DNA of 64,000 bases from an uncultured Nitrosospira sp. (GTDB taxonomy: Bacteria; Nitrospirota; Nitrospiria; Nitrospirales; Nitrospiraceae). A program made the position numbers and the translations under genes. Positions 25,133 to 34,180 of the stretch are shown in pieces. The first letter of the stretch is position 1, and every line of letters begins with the position of its first letter. The notes below the pieces were generated by a model that worked only from the letters and a program-made list of their open reading frames with translations, was not told the DNA's origin and ran no database searches. Where the stretch lies: contig CAADGK010000016.1 of the NCBI GenBank assembly GCA_900696515.1, positions 43,347 to 107,346 on the forward strand, given 5' to 3'.

Positions 25133-25696
25133 TTAGGTCTTAAGCCGCGCGGCAAACTGCTTGCGAAACTTTGCCACTTTTGGCCCAACCACAAATTGAC
25201 AGTACCCCTGGGAAGGATTTCGAGCAAAATATTCCTGATGATAGGCTTCTGCTTCATACCATCGTGTCGCCGCGATAACCTGGGTCACGATAGGAGCTTC
25301 GTACAGCCTTTCATCTGTTACGGTTTTGATGACCTGTTCGGCCGTCTGGTGCTGAGCCGGACTCCCATAGAAAATCGCCGAACGATATTGCGTGCCGATA
25401 TCGTTGCCCTGTCGATTGAGCTGGGTCGGATCGTGAACCACAAAAAATATTTTGAGCAGTTCTTGGTACGAGATCACTGCCGGATCGAACGTGATGCGCA
25501 CGGCTTCGGCATGGCCGGTCCGCCCCCCACACACCGCTTCATAGGTCGGATTGTCCACCGCCCCACCGATGTACCCGGATTCAACCGCTTCCACGCCCTG
25601 CACCTGGTCATAGACGGCTTCAAGACACCAAAAACATCCCCCGGCAAGGATGGCGACATCCCGCCCTGGTAAGCTCGCTTGTGGTTTATCGCCCAT
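25133..25696 (-). CDS. msrA: Peptide methionine sulfoxide reductase MsrA
   Basis: 187 aa enzyme that repairs S-methionine sulfoxide. The catalytic motif GGCFWCLEAVYDQ is at residues 16-28; VESGYIGGAVDNPTYEAVCGGRTGHAEAV follows in the expected order, then FFVVHDPTQLNRQGNDIGTQYRS. No signal peptide, so cytoplasmic. Stands alone, convergent with the preceding gene. Confidence 0.95.
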   Translation of the reverse strand: MGDKPQASLPGRDVAILAGGCFWCLEAVYDQVQGVEAVESGYIGGAVDNPTYEAVCGGRTGHAEAVRITFDPAVISYQELLKIFFVVHDPTQLNRQGNDIGTQYRSAIFYGSPAQHQTAEQVIKTVTDERLYEAPIVTQVIAATRWYEAEAYHQEYFARNPSQGYCQFVVGPKVAKFRKQFAARLKT

Positions 25697-25748
25697 GGTG
25701 TGATTGAGTTGCGTGACGTGCAGGATTCTTTGAGCAGATGGAGAACGG

Positions 25749-25910
25749 CTAATCCTCTTCCTCTTCCTCGATGTCTTCGATTCCTTCGTAGCTCATTTCC
25801 GGAAACGAAACCGATGCCTTTTCACAGGCCGTCTCAACCATTTCCTCAGCGTCTTCTGCTGAATCAGCATCGACCACAAACTTCACCGTGATTGCATACC
25901 GCTGTTCCAC
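25749..25910 (-). CDS. Small acidic protein
   Basis: 53 aa from GTG 25910, chosen because AAAGGAG lies six bases upstream; the frame is open further but without a good start. Sequence VEQRYAITVKFVVDADSAED then a long Glu/Asp tail (EDIEEEEED). The first half predicts beta-helix like a small ferredoxin-type fold. No family recognised. Confidence 0.5.
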   Translation of the reverse strand: MEQRYAITVKFVVDADSAEDAEEMVETACEKASVSFPEMSYEGIEDIEEEEED

Positions 25911-25993
25911 TCTCAACTCCTTTCTCCTAGAACCTGCCAGCATCCCGCGATCAACACGCCACCTGACTTCGTACTTTCTGACAGTTGTGGTGG

Positions 25994-26203
25994 TCATGTC
26001 AACCGTTTTGGAATGGTGAAGAAATCGACAGCGTGCGGGAGTAGACCTAGCTCGCAACTCTTCTGCTGCAATCGCCAATCTGCTGTTACGACAAGCCTGC
26101 GGCCAGCGGGATCGCCGCTCAGCCGTTCGACCTCCTGCACGAGTGCGCCTTTGGCCCTCCGGCTCCGTGCGCCGGTCCTTCGATCTTGCTCAGGACAGTG
26201 AGT
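25994..26203 (-). pseudogene. C-terminal fragment of an unidentified protein
   Basis: After an in-frame TAG the frame is open for 69 codons and reads like real protein: AKGALVQEVERLSGDPAGRR, LVVTADWRLQQKSCELGLL, PHAVDFFTIPKRLT. The VVTADWRL block recalls the last part of PIN/NYN-type nuclease folds, but this is a weak resemblance. A GTG at 26140 with AAAGG upstream could start a 48-aa product. No N-terminal part exists upstream, so a truncated gene is the simplest reading. Confidence 0.3.
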
Positions 26204-26265
26204 CTATCGAACCGACATGAATGAGGCGGGCTAGGAGGAGCATGCCTAGGGTGGGGAAGACGGCG

Positions 26266-26646
26266 TTACTCGTCCTGTTGTAGATCCGCGAGAACCGATG
26301 TTAGTTTGACCAGTTCGTCTGGAGCCATTCGCCCAAACGCGAGCCCGAAGCTGTTCGTACCAATCCACCGCACGGTCGCTTCATCAATCCGTAACGGCCA
26401 ATCAAGACCTGGGATGTGGATACGGCATTCAAGTTTTGTGCCTTGCTCCACCTTGATCTCACTTTCAATCTTACAGCCCCCGGCGGAAATATCAATCGTT
26501 CGTCCCTGCCCTTCCTGTTTGTTCCCTGAGAAGGTGCTCCGGAATTGGGCGGTGAACCGCGGTTGAATTCGACGCTCGTCCTTCCCCGATTGTCCCTGCG
26601 TCGATTGCACCTTGTCCGACTGAAACAATGAACGAATATTTTTCAC
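26266..26646 (-). CDS. PilZ-domain protein
   Basis: 126 aa from GTG 26646 (GGGGAG nine bases upstream); ATG 26673 is an alternative. The c-di-GMP-binding signature is complete: RRIQPRF near residue 24 and DISAGGC about 30 residues later, then a six-stranded barrel to LAFGRMAPDELVKL. Single-domain PilZ proteins pass c-di-GMP signals to motility or envelope machinery; the partner is unknown here. Confidence 0.8.
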   Translation of the reverse strand: MKNIRSLFQSDKVQSTQGQSGKDERRIQPRFTAQFRSTFSGNKQEGQGRTIDISAGGCKIESEIKVEQGTKLECRIHIPGLDWPLRIDEATVRWIGTNSFGLAFGRMAPDELVKLTSVLADLQQDE

Positions 26647-26723
26647 CGCTGACGACTCCCCATCGAGCCGCATGACAAGCAGGATCACGGCGTAACCGGA
26701 CAGTCACCCCGCGAAATGGCTTC

Positions 26724-27365
26724 TTACTTCGTCGACAGCAACATGTGGCCGCGTCGATTTTGCTGGTAGCAGGATTCGTTTCGCTCGCCGCAGAACGGCC
26801 GTTCTTTCCCGTACGACACTATCGCGAGTTGGTTGGGATTGATCCCCGCCTCCTTCAGGTAGTTGCGGGCCGCTTTCGCACGCTTATCCCCGAGCACCAT
26901 ATTGTAGTCGCTGGTCCCCCGTTCATCACAATGCCCTTCGATCTTGAGTACGGCTCCGGGATGCTCCTTGAGGTAAGCCGCATCGTGATTGAGCGCCTCC
27001 ATGCCGGCATCAGATAATGCCCACTGGTCATAGCCGAAAAATACATCCTGCAATCCGGCCTCGACGGCAGCTTGCTCCTCTCTCGTGAGCTCCGCTTGCT
27101 GCCGCACAGTGACACTTGCGGGATTCAGACTCGTGGGCTGTCCGCCCAGACCACCCGGAACAAGTCGCTCCTCGTTCGGATTGCGTGAAAACCCTTTGAG
27201 TTCCCCGTTCGAGCCACCACCCGAAATGCTTGGAGCCTTTGAACTGGTACTGCCGGATCCCCCTTCGCTCTCGGACTGCACCCATTTCTTGCTACACCCC
27301 TGGTCTGACAAGAAAAGAAATCCCACGGCCACCACCACTCCTAACTTCGCCGTTACTCTAGTCAT
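26724..27365 (-). CDS. pal: Peptidoglycan-associated lipoprotein Pal
   Basis: 213 aa from ATG 27365 (AGGAG upstream). N-terminal signal ends in DQGC, a poor lipobox, followed by a Ser/Gly-rich linker. The OmpA-like domain contains VFFGYDQWALSDAGMEAL, IEGHCDERGTSDYNMVLGDKRA and VSYGKERPFC, with the Asp and Arg that hold diaminopimelate. Links outer membrane to peptidoglycan. The usual tolB neighbour is not beside it in this window. Confidence 0.92.
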   Translation of the reverse strand: MTRVTAKLGVVVAVGFLFLSDQGCSKKWVQSESEGGSGSTSSKAPSISGGGSNGELKGFSRNPNEERLVPGGLGGQPTSLNPASVTVRQQAELTREEQAAVEAGLQDVFFGYDQWALSDAGMEALNHDAAYLKEHPGAVLKIEGHCDERGTSDYNMVLGDKRAKAARNYLKEAGINPNQLAIVSYGKERPFCGERNESCYQQNRRGHMLLSTK

Positions 27366-27704
27366 AGCCTTTCTCCTCTTATGGCCTCCTAGGCTCATAA
27401 TTCAGCCCCCTCATGGATTTGCAGACGGTTGACGTAGGAGCGAGATCTCACGATACGTCCTTGCTTCGCCGCAACCGGCGGTAGCATTGTCACTGCCAAA
27501 GTGATGCAGTAGCGGAAGTTTAGCCGATAAATAGCAGGATGCCTAACAATTTTTCATATCCATCCGGATGCCCGGATAGGTAGGGAATGATCTCTCTATT
27601 ACGGAGCGGAGATTGAGCAGGATGGGGGCAAGAGAAGTATCGATGAGCGAGGCGCAGACAGATCAGTCGCCGCAATCAGTTATACTGGCAAACTGCCATT
27701 CCAC
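27366..27704. other. Gap upstream of pal
   Basis: About 340 bp between pal and a small membrane-protein ORF on the same strand. No supported feature seen; the pal promoter should lie here. Confidence 0.4.
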
Positions 27705-27845
27705 TCAGCGATGGCCATTGCGGTCAGCCCAGCGTACAGGTCGCAACACGGCTCCCATACCGGCGATCGCACAGATAAACAATAGCATGGCCAGAGCAAC
27801 TACCAGGAAAAATGCGGCCCTCATGTCGTGCAAAACAGGGATCAT
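27705..27845 (-). CDS. 46-aa single-span membrane protein
   Basis: Starts MIPVLHDMRAAFFLVVALAM with a clear ribosome binding site (AGGAGGG, seven bases before ATG). One hydrophobic helix of about 25 residues, then a basic tail (RPVRWADRNGHR) that should face the cytoplasm. No family recognised. Lies 27 bp after another short ORF on the same strand. Confidence 0.5.
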   Translation of the reverse strand: MIPVLHDMRAAFFLVVALAMLLFICAIAGMGAVLRPVRWADRNGHR

Positions 27846-27872
27846 CTTACGTCCCTCCTCTTGCTCGATGTA

Positions 27873-28037
27873 TCAACTACGCCATCCGCAGGCACAGACC
27901 CACGGACTCATCGGATCGGCTTTCTGAAGGGGCCTTCCGCAACAGGGACATTGTCGAGTCCATACCCGCCTGACATGCCGACCGAAAACCGCCGTTGCGC
28001 GTGTTTCCTGACTGCTATATCGGCAAAACCAGCTCAC
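27873..28037 (-). CDS. Short zinc-ribbon-like protein
   Basis: 54 aa from GTG 28037; the C-terminal half is RQCPCCGRPLQKADPMSPWV then CACGWRS. The CPCC and CAC motifs 19 residues apart form a four-cysteine zinc knuckle pair. The start is uncertain because only a weak AGGG precedes the GTG. Possibly co-transcribed with the 46-aa membrane protein downstream. Confidence 0.4.
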   Translation of the reverse strand: MSWFCRYSSQETRATAVFGRHVRRVWTRQCPCCGRPLQKADPMSPWVCACGWRS

Positions 28038-28452
28038 AGGATAACCCTATCTCTCGGTAAGTGTAGATTACGCTCAGCAAGTGGTCCAGACCGCCTCCAG
28101 TGGGGACTGACACCGACATATCCACAACCTGTTGTAAATATCCTCAGACAGCAAAAGCGTCTGATGCACCGCCGGAAGTTCCTCCTGACAACCGATTCCC
28201 TGAATGACACAACCGGCAACATCAATCCGCTGAAACGAGCACCTAATCTGACGTTACACAGGCAGACAAGAGAAAATCAAGGCAGGATTTCCGGCCTCAA
28301 CCACTTCACTGCTACCAAACTCGAACCACAGGTGATCCGATATGCCCTTACGCTGTAACAAGATCCCGATCGAGATCTTGTGGTGATCTCGCCGCCATGG
28401 CAGGAGCAAAGAGGTTTGTAGGTCCTACAGGCCTCCAGACTCCATTTCACCG
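28038..28452. other. Gap with no supported feature
   Basis: About 415 bp. Open frames lack ribosome binding sites and protein-like composition. Confidence 0.45.
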
Positions 28453-28815
28453 CTAATGCAGCAATTCATACTGCACGGCACGAAGCAGCGTAGGAAGATC
28501 CAGCGGTTTCGCAAAAGTCTGCCGTGCCCCAAGAAGCCTAGCCGTCTGCAGCTCGTCTACTGCGTGTCCACTCATAGCAATGACCTTCACGTTCAGGAAT
28601 GCGCGGGTCAGCTCCAAGATCAGATCCAGACCATTCATTTCCGGCATCTCCAAGTCCGTAATAACCAGATCCATCGGCTGCGCACGGAACTGCTCAAGCC
28701 CCTCCCGGCCATTGGCGGCCTCATAGGTTTGATACCCTGCATCCTCAAGGACCTGTGCCAGCAGCACCCGTACGGACGCGTCATCCTCAATGACCAGAAT
28801 CGTAGGAGGTCTCAT
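28453..28815 (-). CDS. Stand-alone receiver (CheY-like) protein
   Basis: 120 aa from ATG 28815 (AAAGGG upstream). One receiver domain: TILVIEDDASVRVLLAQVL, phospho-acceptor in LVITDLEMPEMNG, Thr/Ser in VIAMSGHAVDE, Lys in FAKPLDLPTL. No output domain. No kinase is adjacent, so its partner cannot be named. Confidence 0.85.
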   Translation of the reverse strand: MRPPTILVIEDDASVRVLLAQVLEDAGYQTYEAANGREGLEQFRAQPMDLVITDLEMPEMNGLDLILELTRAFLNVKVIAMSGHAVDELQTARLLGARQTFAKPLDLPTLLRAVQYELLH

Positions 28816-28867
28816 CAGGGTATCCCTTTCGTACTCCAGACAGCATTTATCCCGTACACCGGTTTTC

Positions 28868-29104
28868 TTAGGCGGCCAACGGTTCGACATCTGCTGAGTC
28901 CCAGTCCAGGTCGAGCGCCTCGTGGACCGGCATCACCTCCAGTATCCGTTTGGCGGACAATTCACGGTGGTGCTGAATGACGGCATCATCCCGATGACCA
29001 CAATTGACACAGCGGGTACTCACGCTCCACATTTCGCCATAGGCCCCTTCCATGTCGATCATGCGCTCTTCCAACATCAACCCCTGGCAACGTGTGCAAT
29101 TCAT
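28868..29104 (-). CDS. Small zinc-ribbon protein
   Basis: 78 aa from ATG 29104 (CAGGAGGGAG upstream). Starts MNCTRCQGLMLEERMIDMEG, and after a short sheet comes TRCVNCGHRDDAVI: CxxC-x28-CxxC, a rubredoxin-like zinc ribbon. A shorter paralogue is at 40773-40961. Its end is 52 bp before the receiver gene on the same strand. Function unknown. Confidence 0.7.
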   Translation of the reverse strand: MNCTRCQGLMLEERMIDMEGAYGEMWSVSTRCVNCGHRDDAVIQHHRELSAKRILEVMPVHEALDLDWDSADVEPLAA

Positions 29105-29499
29105 CGTCACTCCCTCCTGTTTGGTAATCACATCGTGACTAAGAGAACTGTACCAGGGAGGAAGATTCCAACCAGATCTGAAGGAGTTACGTCGAAAGGG
29201 GGGGATAGGGCAGACCCTACCTGAGCGGATCCAGGGGCACCGTCTGAGGCACCCTAATTTATGAGGTTTTACGGGCAACCTCTTGTAATGAAGATTCGAT
29301 CGCTCGGTCTATGAACAGAGGAAGGCCTGGGATGACTTCAGCTGCTCGTTCTTGGGCAAATTCTGGCGGTGATTGACGATCAGTGGAGGGAATTGATGGG
29401 ACTACCACGCAATGCTGGGAGAGGGTCGGATCGCTCCCCCCACGCAAGCGGGGAGAGATCTAGGTTATGGAAATACAATTCACACGTTGAAACAAATGA
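29105..29499. other. Gap before tRNA-Arg
   Basis: A 62-codon minus-strand frame (29259-29447) ends in a helix-like segment (LFIDRAIESSLQEVARKTS) but has no ribosome binding site. A single imperfect palindrome (CTCCCC / GGGGAG, about 29434-29456) resembles a repeat unit but is not repeated nearby. Confidence 0.35.
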
Positions 29500-29576
<77 letters not shown>

Positions 29577-29642
29577 AACCAGTTTCAACATGAATCACGT
29601 TCCGGCAAGACTTGTCAAGGTTGAGAGACGCGAGCACGAGCA

Positions 29643-30143
29643 CTAGAGCCGGGACAGAATCTCATCGGCCACTTGTGAGACGGACTTTCCCTCCGTCTCA
29701 ATCACATGATCAGCTGCTGCTTGATACTTCGGTGTACGCTCCCGCAATACATCCTGAATTTCATCAATAAAGGATTTACTGCCGGTGAGAGACGGTCGTT
29801 GCGTGTCGGACCCAATTCGCTTGGCAATGGTCGCCACTGATGCCGTCAGCCAGAATACCTTCCCCATGCGTTTGAGCACGTCGACATTCTGTGGTCGAAG
29901 AACGGCGCCTCCGCCGGTATCAAGCACCAATCCGTCCTTACCGGCCAGCTCCTGGCACGTCCTGGTTTCGAGATCGCGAAAGTACTCCCAGCCATGTTGT
30001 TCAACGATCTGAGGAATGGGTTGCCCCGCCGACTTTACAATCTCAGCATCGGTAGAGAACAATTCGCAACCGAGACGAGCTGCTACAACCTTTCCGACCG
30101 TGCTCTTCCCCGTGCCACGATAGCCGATCAGCACCACGTTCAT
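29643..30143 (-). CDS. aroK: Shikimate kinase
   Basis: 166 aa; phosphorylates shikimate, fifth step of the shikimate pathway. P-loop GYRGTGKSTVGK at residues 7-18, substrate site FSTDAEIVKSAG and DTGGGAVLR, lid region with SLTGSKSFIDEIQDVLRERTPKY. The start overlaps the aroE stop by 4 bp. Confidence 0.95.
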   Translation of the reverse strand: MNVVLIGYRGTGKSTVGKVVAARLGCELFSTDAEIVKSAGQPIPQIVEQHGWEYFRDLETRTCQELAGKDGLVLDTGGGAVLRPQNVDVLKRMGKVFWLTASVATIAKRIGSDTQRPSLTGSKSFIDEIQDVLRERTPKYQAAADHVIETEGKSVSQVADEILSRL

Positions 30144-30994
30144 CGGAAATGCGCCTCCAAGACCGCCCGCATCACTGCAACCGGAGCTGGTTGATTGGTC
30201 CAGAGTTCAAACTGGGTAACGGCCTGGTTGAGAAACATCTCTAGCCCTGGAATCGTCTTGCACCCCACCCGTTTGGCATCTTTCAGCAACTGCGTTTCCC
30301 GCGGATTGTACACAATGTCCATGACGGCCAATCCCTCGTGCAGAAGCGATGCAGGAACACAGGTCGTCTCAACCTTGGGAGACATGCCGACCGGAGTGCA
30401 GTGGATCAAGACATGTGCGCCAGGAAGAACTTGCCGAAGCTTGGGTTCGTCCAGATTCGAATCCTCCACTGCTAGCGGTGCCACAGAACGAATGTCCTGG
30501 GCTAACGCCGTCCGTTCACTCGCCTCAATCCCCAGCAATGTCAATTTATCTGCGCCGGACTCCGCCGCCAATGCGAAAGCGATTGCTCGTGCCGCCCCTC
30601 CTGAGCCAAGCACCACAATGTGTCGGCCCCTCAGCTCGATTCCGCCTTCACGCAGTGCCCGCAATGCACCAGTTGCATCGGTGTTATACCCGGTCAGCTC
30701 ACCCTTATCAGCCACGACGGTATTGATCGCGCCAATCCGTCTGGCAGTCGGCTCCACATGATCAAGGAGCTGCATCGCCGCCACCTTGTGAGGGATCGTC
30801 ACGCTCGCTCCGCGAAAGTTGCCCAGCGCGCGAAGCCCTCTCACGGCATCGCCGATGGCGTCCACCTGCCACGCGAGATAGACGAAGTTGAGCCCCAACG
30901 TTCTGAACGCCGCATTGTGAATAGCCGGCGACAGCGAGTGGCCGACTGGGTTGCCGATGACCCCGCAAAATTTGGTATTGGCGTCAATATTCAC
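30140..30994 (-). CDS. aroE: Shikimate dehydrogenase
   Basis: 284 aa; NADPH-dependent reduction of 3-dehydroshikimate. Substrate site NPVGHSLSPAIHNAAF, catalytic Lys in VTIPHKVAA, Asp in YNTDATGAL, nucleotide-binding VLGSGGAARAIAFAL, and C-terminal GLEMFLNQAVTQFELW. Forms an operon with aroK. The remaining shikimate genes aroA and aroF lie 19-22 kb away. Confidence 0.96.
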   Translation of the reverse strand: MNIDANTKFCGVIGNPVGHSLSPAIHNAAFRTLGLNFVYLAWQVDAIGDAVRGLRALGNFRGASVTIPHKVAAMQLLDHVEPTARRIGAINTVVADKGELTGYNTDATGALRALREGGIELRGRHIVVLGSGGAARAIAFALAAESGADKLTLLGIEASERTALAQDIRSVAPLAVEDSNLDEPKLRQVLPGAHVLIHCTPVGMSPKVETTCVPASLLHEGLAVMDIVYNPRETQLLKDAKRVGCKTIPGLEMFLNQAVTQFELWTNQPAPVAVMRAVLEAHFR

Positions 30995-31087
30995 TGTTCA
31001 CCGTTCTGAGTCCTGAAACAGTCGACAGCATTCTCCTTGCGCCGCCCGGAGCCCAGCCATTGACCGCCTTTGTCAACAGCCTGCTCG

Positions 31088-31849
31088 TTACCCTTTATAG
31101 ACCGTCATGCCTCCATCGATCGGGAACGTCGACCCTGTCACCCAGGTGGCTTCGTCCGAGGCCAGATACAAGACGAGGCTGGCCACTTCGTCAGGAGTCC
31201 CGGGCCGGCGAATAGCGTACTGTGCCAGCAATGCCTGAAGCATGTCCGGATTCGCCATGAGCGGTGCCGCCATCGGAGTATCGACTAAGGCGGGATTGAC
31301 CACATTACAGCGGATTCCGTCTTGGGCATAGTCGACAGCCATGGCCCGTGTAAGCGCATCGAGTCCGCCTTTGGAGGCCGTATACGCCGATAACCCGGGG
31401 ATACCGACCAAGCTGGCCACCGAGGAAATATTGATGATCGAACCTCGTCCTTGCCTCTGCATATGAGGAAGGACGGCCCGCGTCATGCGAAAGACGCCGG
31501 TCAGATTGATGTCCAGCACCTTTGTCCAGGTCGCATCGTCAATTTCGTGGAGACGTTTCCCGAATTCCCCGATTCCCGCGTTGTTAACCAGTATATCGAT
31601 TCGCCCAAAGCTATCCAGGGTTCGTTTGACCACATCCTGCACATGCATCTCATCCGTTACTGAGCCGGCGACTCCGAGTACCTTGCCCTTGTTCAACCGG
31701 ATCACGCTGGCGACACGATCCAATTCCGGTTGTCGACGCCCGGTAATGATGATTGATGCTCCCTCGTCGGCAAACCGTTTTGCGATGGCCTCACCGATCC
31801 CGGCGTTTCCCCCGGTTACGACAGCTACCTTGCCCTCTAACCTATTCAT
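31088..31849 (-). CDS. Short-chain dehydrogenase/reductase
   Basis: 253 aa classical SDR. Cofactor motif TGGNAGIGEAIA at residues 12-23, NNAGIG near 88, catalytic Ser in NISSVASLVG and YTASK about 13 residues later. C-terminal LVLYLASDEATWVTGSTFPI is usual for FabG-like or glucose-1-dehydrogenase-like enzymes. The substrate cannot be fixed. Coupled by a 4-bp overlap to the upstream tRNA methyltransferase gene. Confidence 0.88.
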   Translation of the reverse strand: MNRLEGKVAVVTGGNAGIGEAIAKRFADEGASIIITGRRQPELDRVASVIRLNKGKVLGVAGSVTDEMHVQDVVKRTLDSFGRIDILVNNAGIGEFGKRLHEIDDATWTKVLDINLTGVFRMTRAVLPHMQRQGRGSIINISSVASLVGIPGLSAYTASKGGLDALTRAMAVDYAQDGIRCNVVNPALVDTPMAAPLMANPDMLQALLAQYAIRRPGTPDEVASLVLYLASDEATWVTGSTFPIDGGMTVYKG

Positions 31850-32730
31850 CTTTCTGGCTCCTCTTCCGCTTCTCCAGATACAGTCTCGGGCTCCTCGACG
31901 GGGGACTCGAATTTGTTCGGTGCTGGATTCAACAGCCCAGGCTCCACCTTGCGCGCTACGGTAATGAACCCCGAATGGGCCACCATTCGATGATCCGGCC
32001 TTACACTCCGGCCTTGTATCGACCAGGTCCGCAGCAATGTCTCAAAAGTTTCGATCATCCCGAACACGGTCGCCCGTTCGAGCGCTTCGACGGTTTGCAT
32101 CACTTGTGGGATCGTCGGGACAAAACTCACATAGATGCCGCCGGATCGAAGGGCGTTGACGGCATGCGGAATCACCTGCCACGGCTCCGGAAGGTCAAGC
32201 ACCACCCGATCAAACGGCACCTGATCCTCCAGTAAGTCGATGCTTTCATAAGCGCTTTTTCTGAAACAGCGCAAGTTGGCAGGATTCATCACGCGAGTAA
32301 TATTGGCCTGCGCCGTCTGCGAAAAGTCCTCCCGAACGTCGTAGGTCACGACCAAGCCGCTTGGACCCACTGCGCGTAAGAGCGCCATGGTCATGGCTCC
32401 TGAACCAGTTCCTGCCTCGAACACTCGCGCCCCGGGATAGACATCCGCCCACATCGGGATGATGGCCAGATCTTTGGGATAGAGGACTTGCGCCCCTCTC
32501 GGCATCTTGAGCACATAGTCGCCGAAAGTTGGCTTGAGCGCCACCATCTTCTTCCCGCCGGAGAGCGTCACAATGGACCCGTCTGGACGACCGATGAGCG
32601 CGTCATGGGCGATCTTCTGCCCACTGAATTGATAGGTTTCTCCCGCCTTCAGTGTGAGGCCATACTGACGCTTTTTTTGATCGACGAGATGGATACGGTC
32701 GCCGTTGGCAAGCTGAGACATGGCGCGCAT
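31846..32730 (-). CDS. trmI: tRNA (adenine-58-N1)-methyltransferase TrmI
   Basis: 294 aa. N-terminal beta-barrel from DRIHLVDQKKRQYGLTL, then a class I methyltransferase domain: VFEAGTGSGAMTMALL (SAM site, near residue 103) and RVVLDLPEPWQVIPH, the DLPEPW signature of TrmI. Methylates A58 in the tRNA T-loop. A Glu-rich tail of about 25 residues follows. GAAGGA lies upstream of the ATG. Confidence 0.92.
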   Translation of the reverse strand: MRAMSQLANGDRIHLVDQKKRQYGLTLKAGETYQFSGQKIAHDALIGRPDGSIVTLSGGKKMVALKPTFGDYVLKMPRGAQVLYPKDLAIIPMWADVYPGARVFEAGTGSGAMTMALLRAVGPSGLVVTYDVREDFSQTAQANITRVMNPANLRCFRKSAYESIDLLEDQVPFDRVVLDLPEPWQVIPHAVNALRSGGIYVSFVPTIPQVMQTVEALERATVFGMIETFETLLRTWSIQGRSVRPDHRMVAHSGFITVARKVEPGLLNPAPNKFESPVEEPETVSGEAEEEPER

Positions 32731-32827
32731 TCTAGGTGGTTCCTTCTTCGGTTTGCAACCGATGCCAGTTCCTTGACAGGGTCATGAGGGGCTCGTAAGA
32801 TCTTCATTATCCTTGATACCTCCTACC

Positions 32828-34156
32828 ATGCTGCTTCAGTGTCGGCACAGGAGTTGTTCGCGTCGGCCTAGCCTCACAGCCGTGATGGTGGGCCTCGGAA
32901 TTGCTTGCTGTCTGATGCTCTCCCTAGGTCCCGCTCATGGCGCGGAGATCGTGGTGGCAACCTATGAAGGGGTTATTAACCCCGTCGCAGCGGAATACCT
33001 GCACGATGCCCTCGCATTCGCCCAATCGTCCGGGGCTCATGCCCTTATTTTAAAACTGGATACTCCCGGAGGCTTAGACACCTCCATGCGGCTGATGATT
33101 AAAGATATGACCGCCTCCACGACTCCCGTCATCGTCTATGTGGCTCCTTCGGGAGGCCGTGCCGCCTCGGCCGGCGTCTTTCTCACGATGGCAGCCCATG
33201 TAGCCGCGATGGCGCCCGGCACCAACATCGGCGCCGCTCATCCCGTCGCCATGGGCGGCGGGGAGATGGACGGTACGATGAAGGAAAAGGTTGAGAACGA
33301 CGCCGTGGCCTATATCAAAAGCCTCGCGGACCAGCACGGACGCAATGTCTCATGGGCCGAAGAGGCGGTTCGCAAAAGCGTGTCCGTCACAGAACAGGAA
33401 GCCATCAAGCTTAAGATCATCGACATCGTGGCTGAGAACATGCCTGCGCTGGTGAGACAATTGAACTGCAGAAAGGTCAGTCTTCCCAACGGCTCGATCA
33501 CGCTTGCCACCGACGCCGCCACGCTCCATGACTTTCCCATGGGAACGCGCCTCGAATGGCTCAAAATCTTGAGTGACCCGAACATCGCCTATCTGCTGAT
33601 GTCGATCGGGACGATCGGAATCATGGCCGAACTCTACAGTCCCGGAGCAATCTTGCCGGGAATCATCGGCGCCATCAGTTTGATTCTGGCTTTCTATTCG
33701 CTCCAGTCGCTTCCCGTGAACTATGCCGGGGCACTCCTGATCATCCTTGGTGCGGTGTTCCTGTTGCTTGAGGTCTCCGTCGTCAGTTATGGACTGCTGG
33801 CACTGGGCGGCGTGGCCGCAATGACTCTGGGTGGTCTCTTGCTTATCAAAAGCGATGCGCCCTATCTCCAAGTGTCATTGTCATTCTTATTGCCGACGGT
33901 CCTGACCGCCGGCGGCGTGATCGGAGCGATGGCATGGATGGCCGTCAAGAGCGGTCGGAGCAAACCGGTCACCGGAGCTGAGGGAATGATTGGTTCGATC
34001 GGAATCGCTAAGACAGACTTGAACCCACGCGGCCAGATCACGGTCCATGGGGAAATTTGGGACGCGATCAGTCAACATCCGATTCGACAAGGGGAGACTG
34101 CGGAGGTGGTGTCGGTGGAAGGATTGACCGTGATCGTAACCCCGCCGCATCAATGA
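32828..34156 (+). CDS. nfeD: Long-form NfeD (membrane serine protease, ClpP class)
   Basis: About 442 aa from ATG 32828; the frame is open to a TTG at 32813. Signal peptide (VMVGLGIACCLMLSLGPAHG). Protease domain: LILKLDTPGGLDTSMRL, then PSGGRAASAGVFLTMAAHVA with catalytic Ser in SAG, then a Lys in the MKEKVENDAVAYIKSLA block. Four or five membrane helices follow (YLLMSIGTIGIMAELYSPGA onward) and a C-terminal OB-fold. NfeD1 pairs with stomatin-like proteins, and such a gene follows 24 bp downstream. Confidence 0.92.
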   Translation: MLLQCRHRSCSRRPSLTAVMVGLGIACCLMLSLGPAHGAEIVVATYEGVINPVAAEYLHDALAFAQSSGAHALILKLDTPGGLDTSMRLMIKDMTASTTPVIVYVAPSGGRAASAGVFLTMAAHVAAMAPGTNIGAAHPVAMGGGEMDGTMKEKVENDAVAYIKSLADQHGRNVSWAEEAVRKSVSVTEQEAIKLKIIDIVAENMPALVRQLNCRKVSLPNGSITLATDAATLHDFPMGTRLEWLKILSDPNIAYLLMSIGTIGIMAELYSPGAILPGIIGAISLILAFYSLQSLPVNYAGALLIILGAVFLLLEVSVVSYGLLALGGVAAMTLGGLLLIKSDAPYLQVSLSFLLPTVLTAGGVIGAMAWMAVKSGRSKPVTGAEGMIGSIGIAKTDLNPRGQITVHGEIWDAISQHPIRQGETAEVVSVEGLTVIVTPPHQ

Positions 34157-34180
34157 CCCGCCCCAAGACAAGGAGCTGTT

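Noticed and set aside
29434..29456. Palindrome resembling a CRISPR repeat
   Set aside because: Single copy, no spacers and no cas genes in the window.
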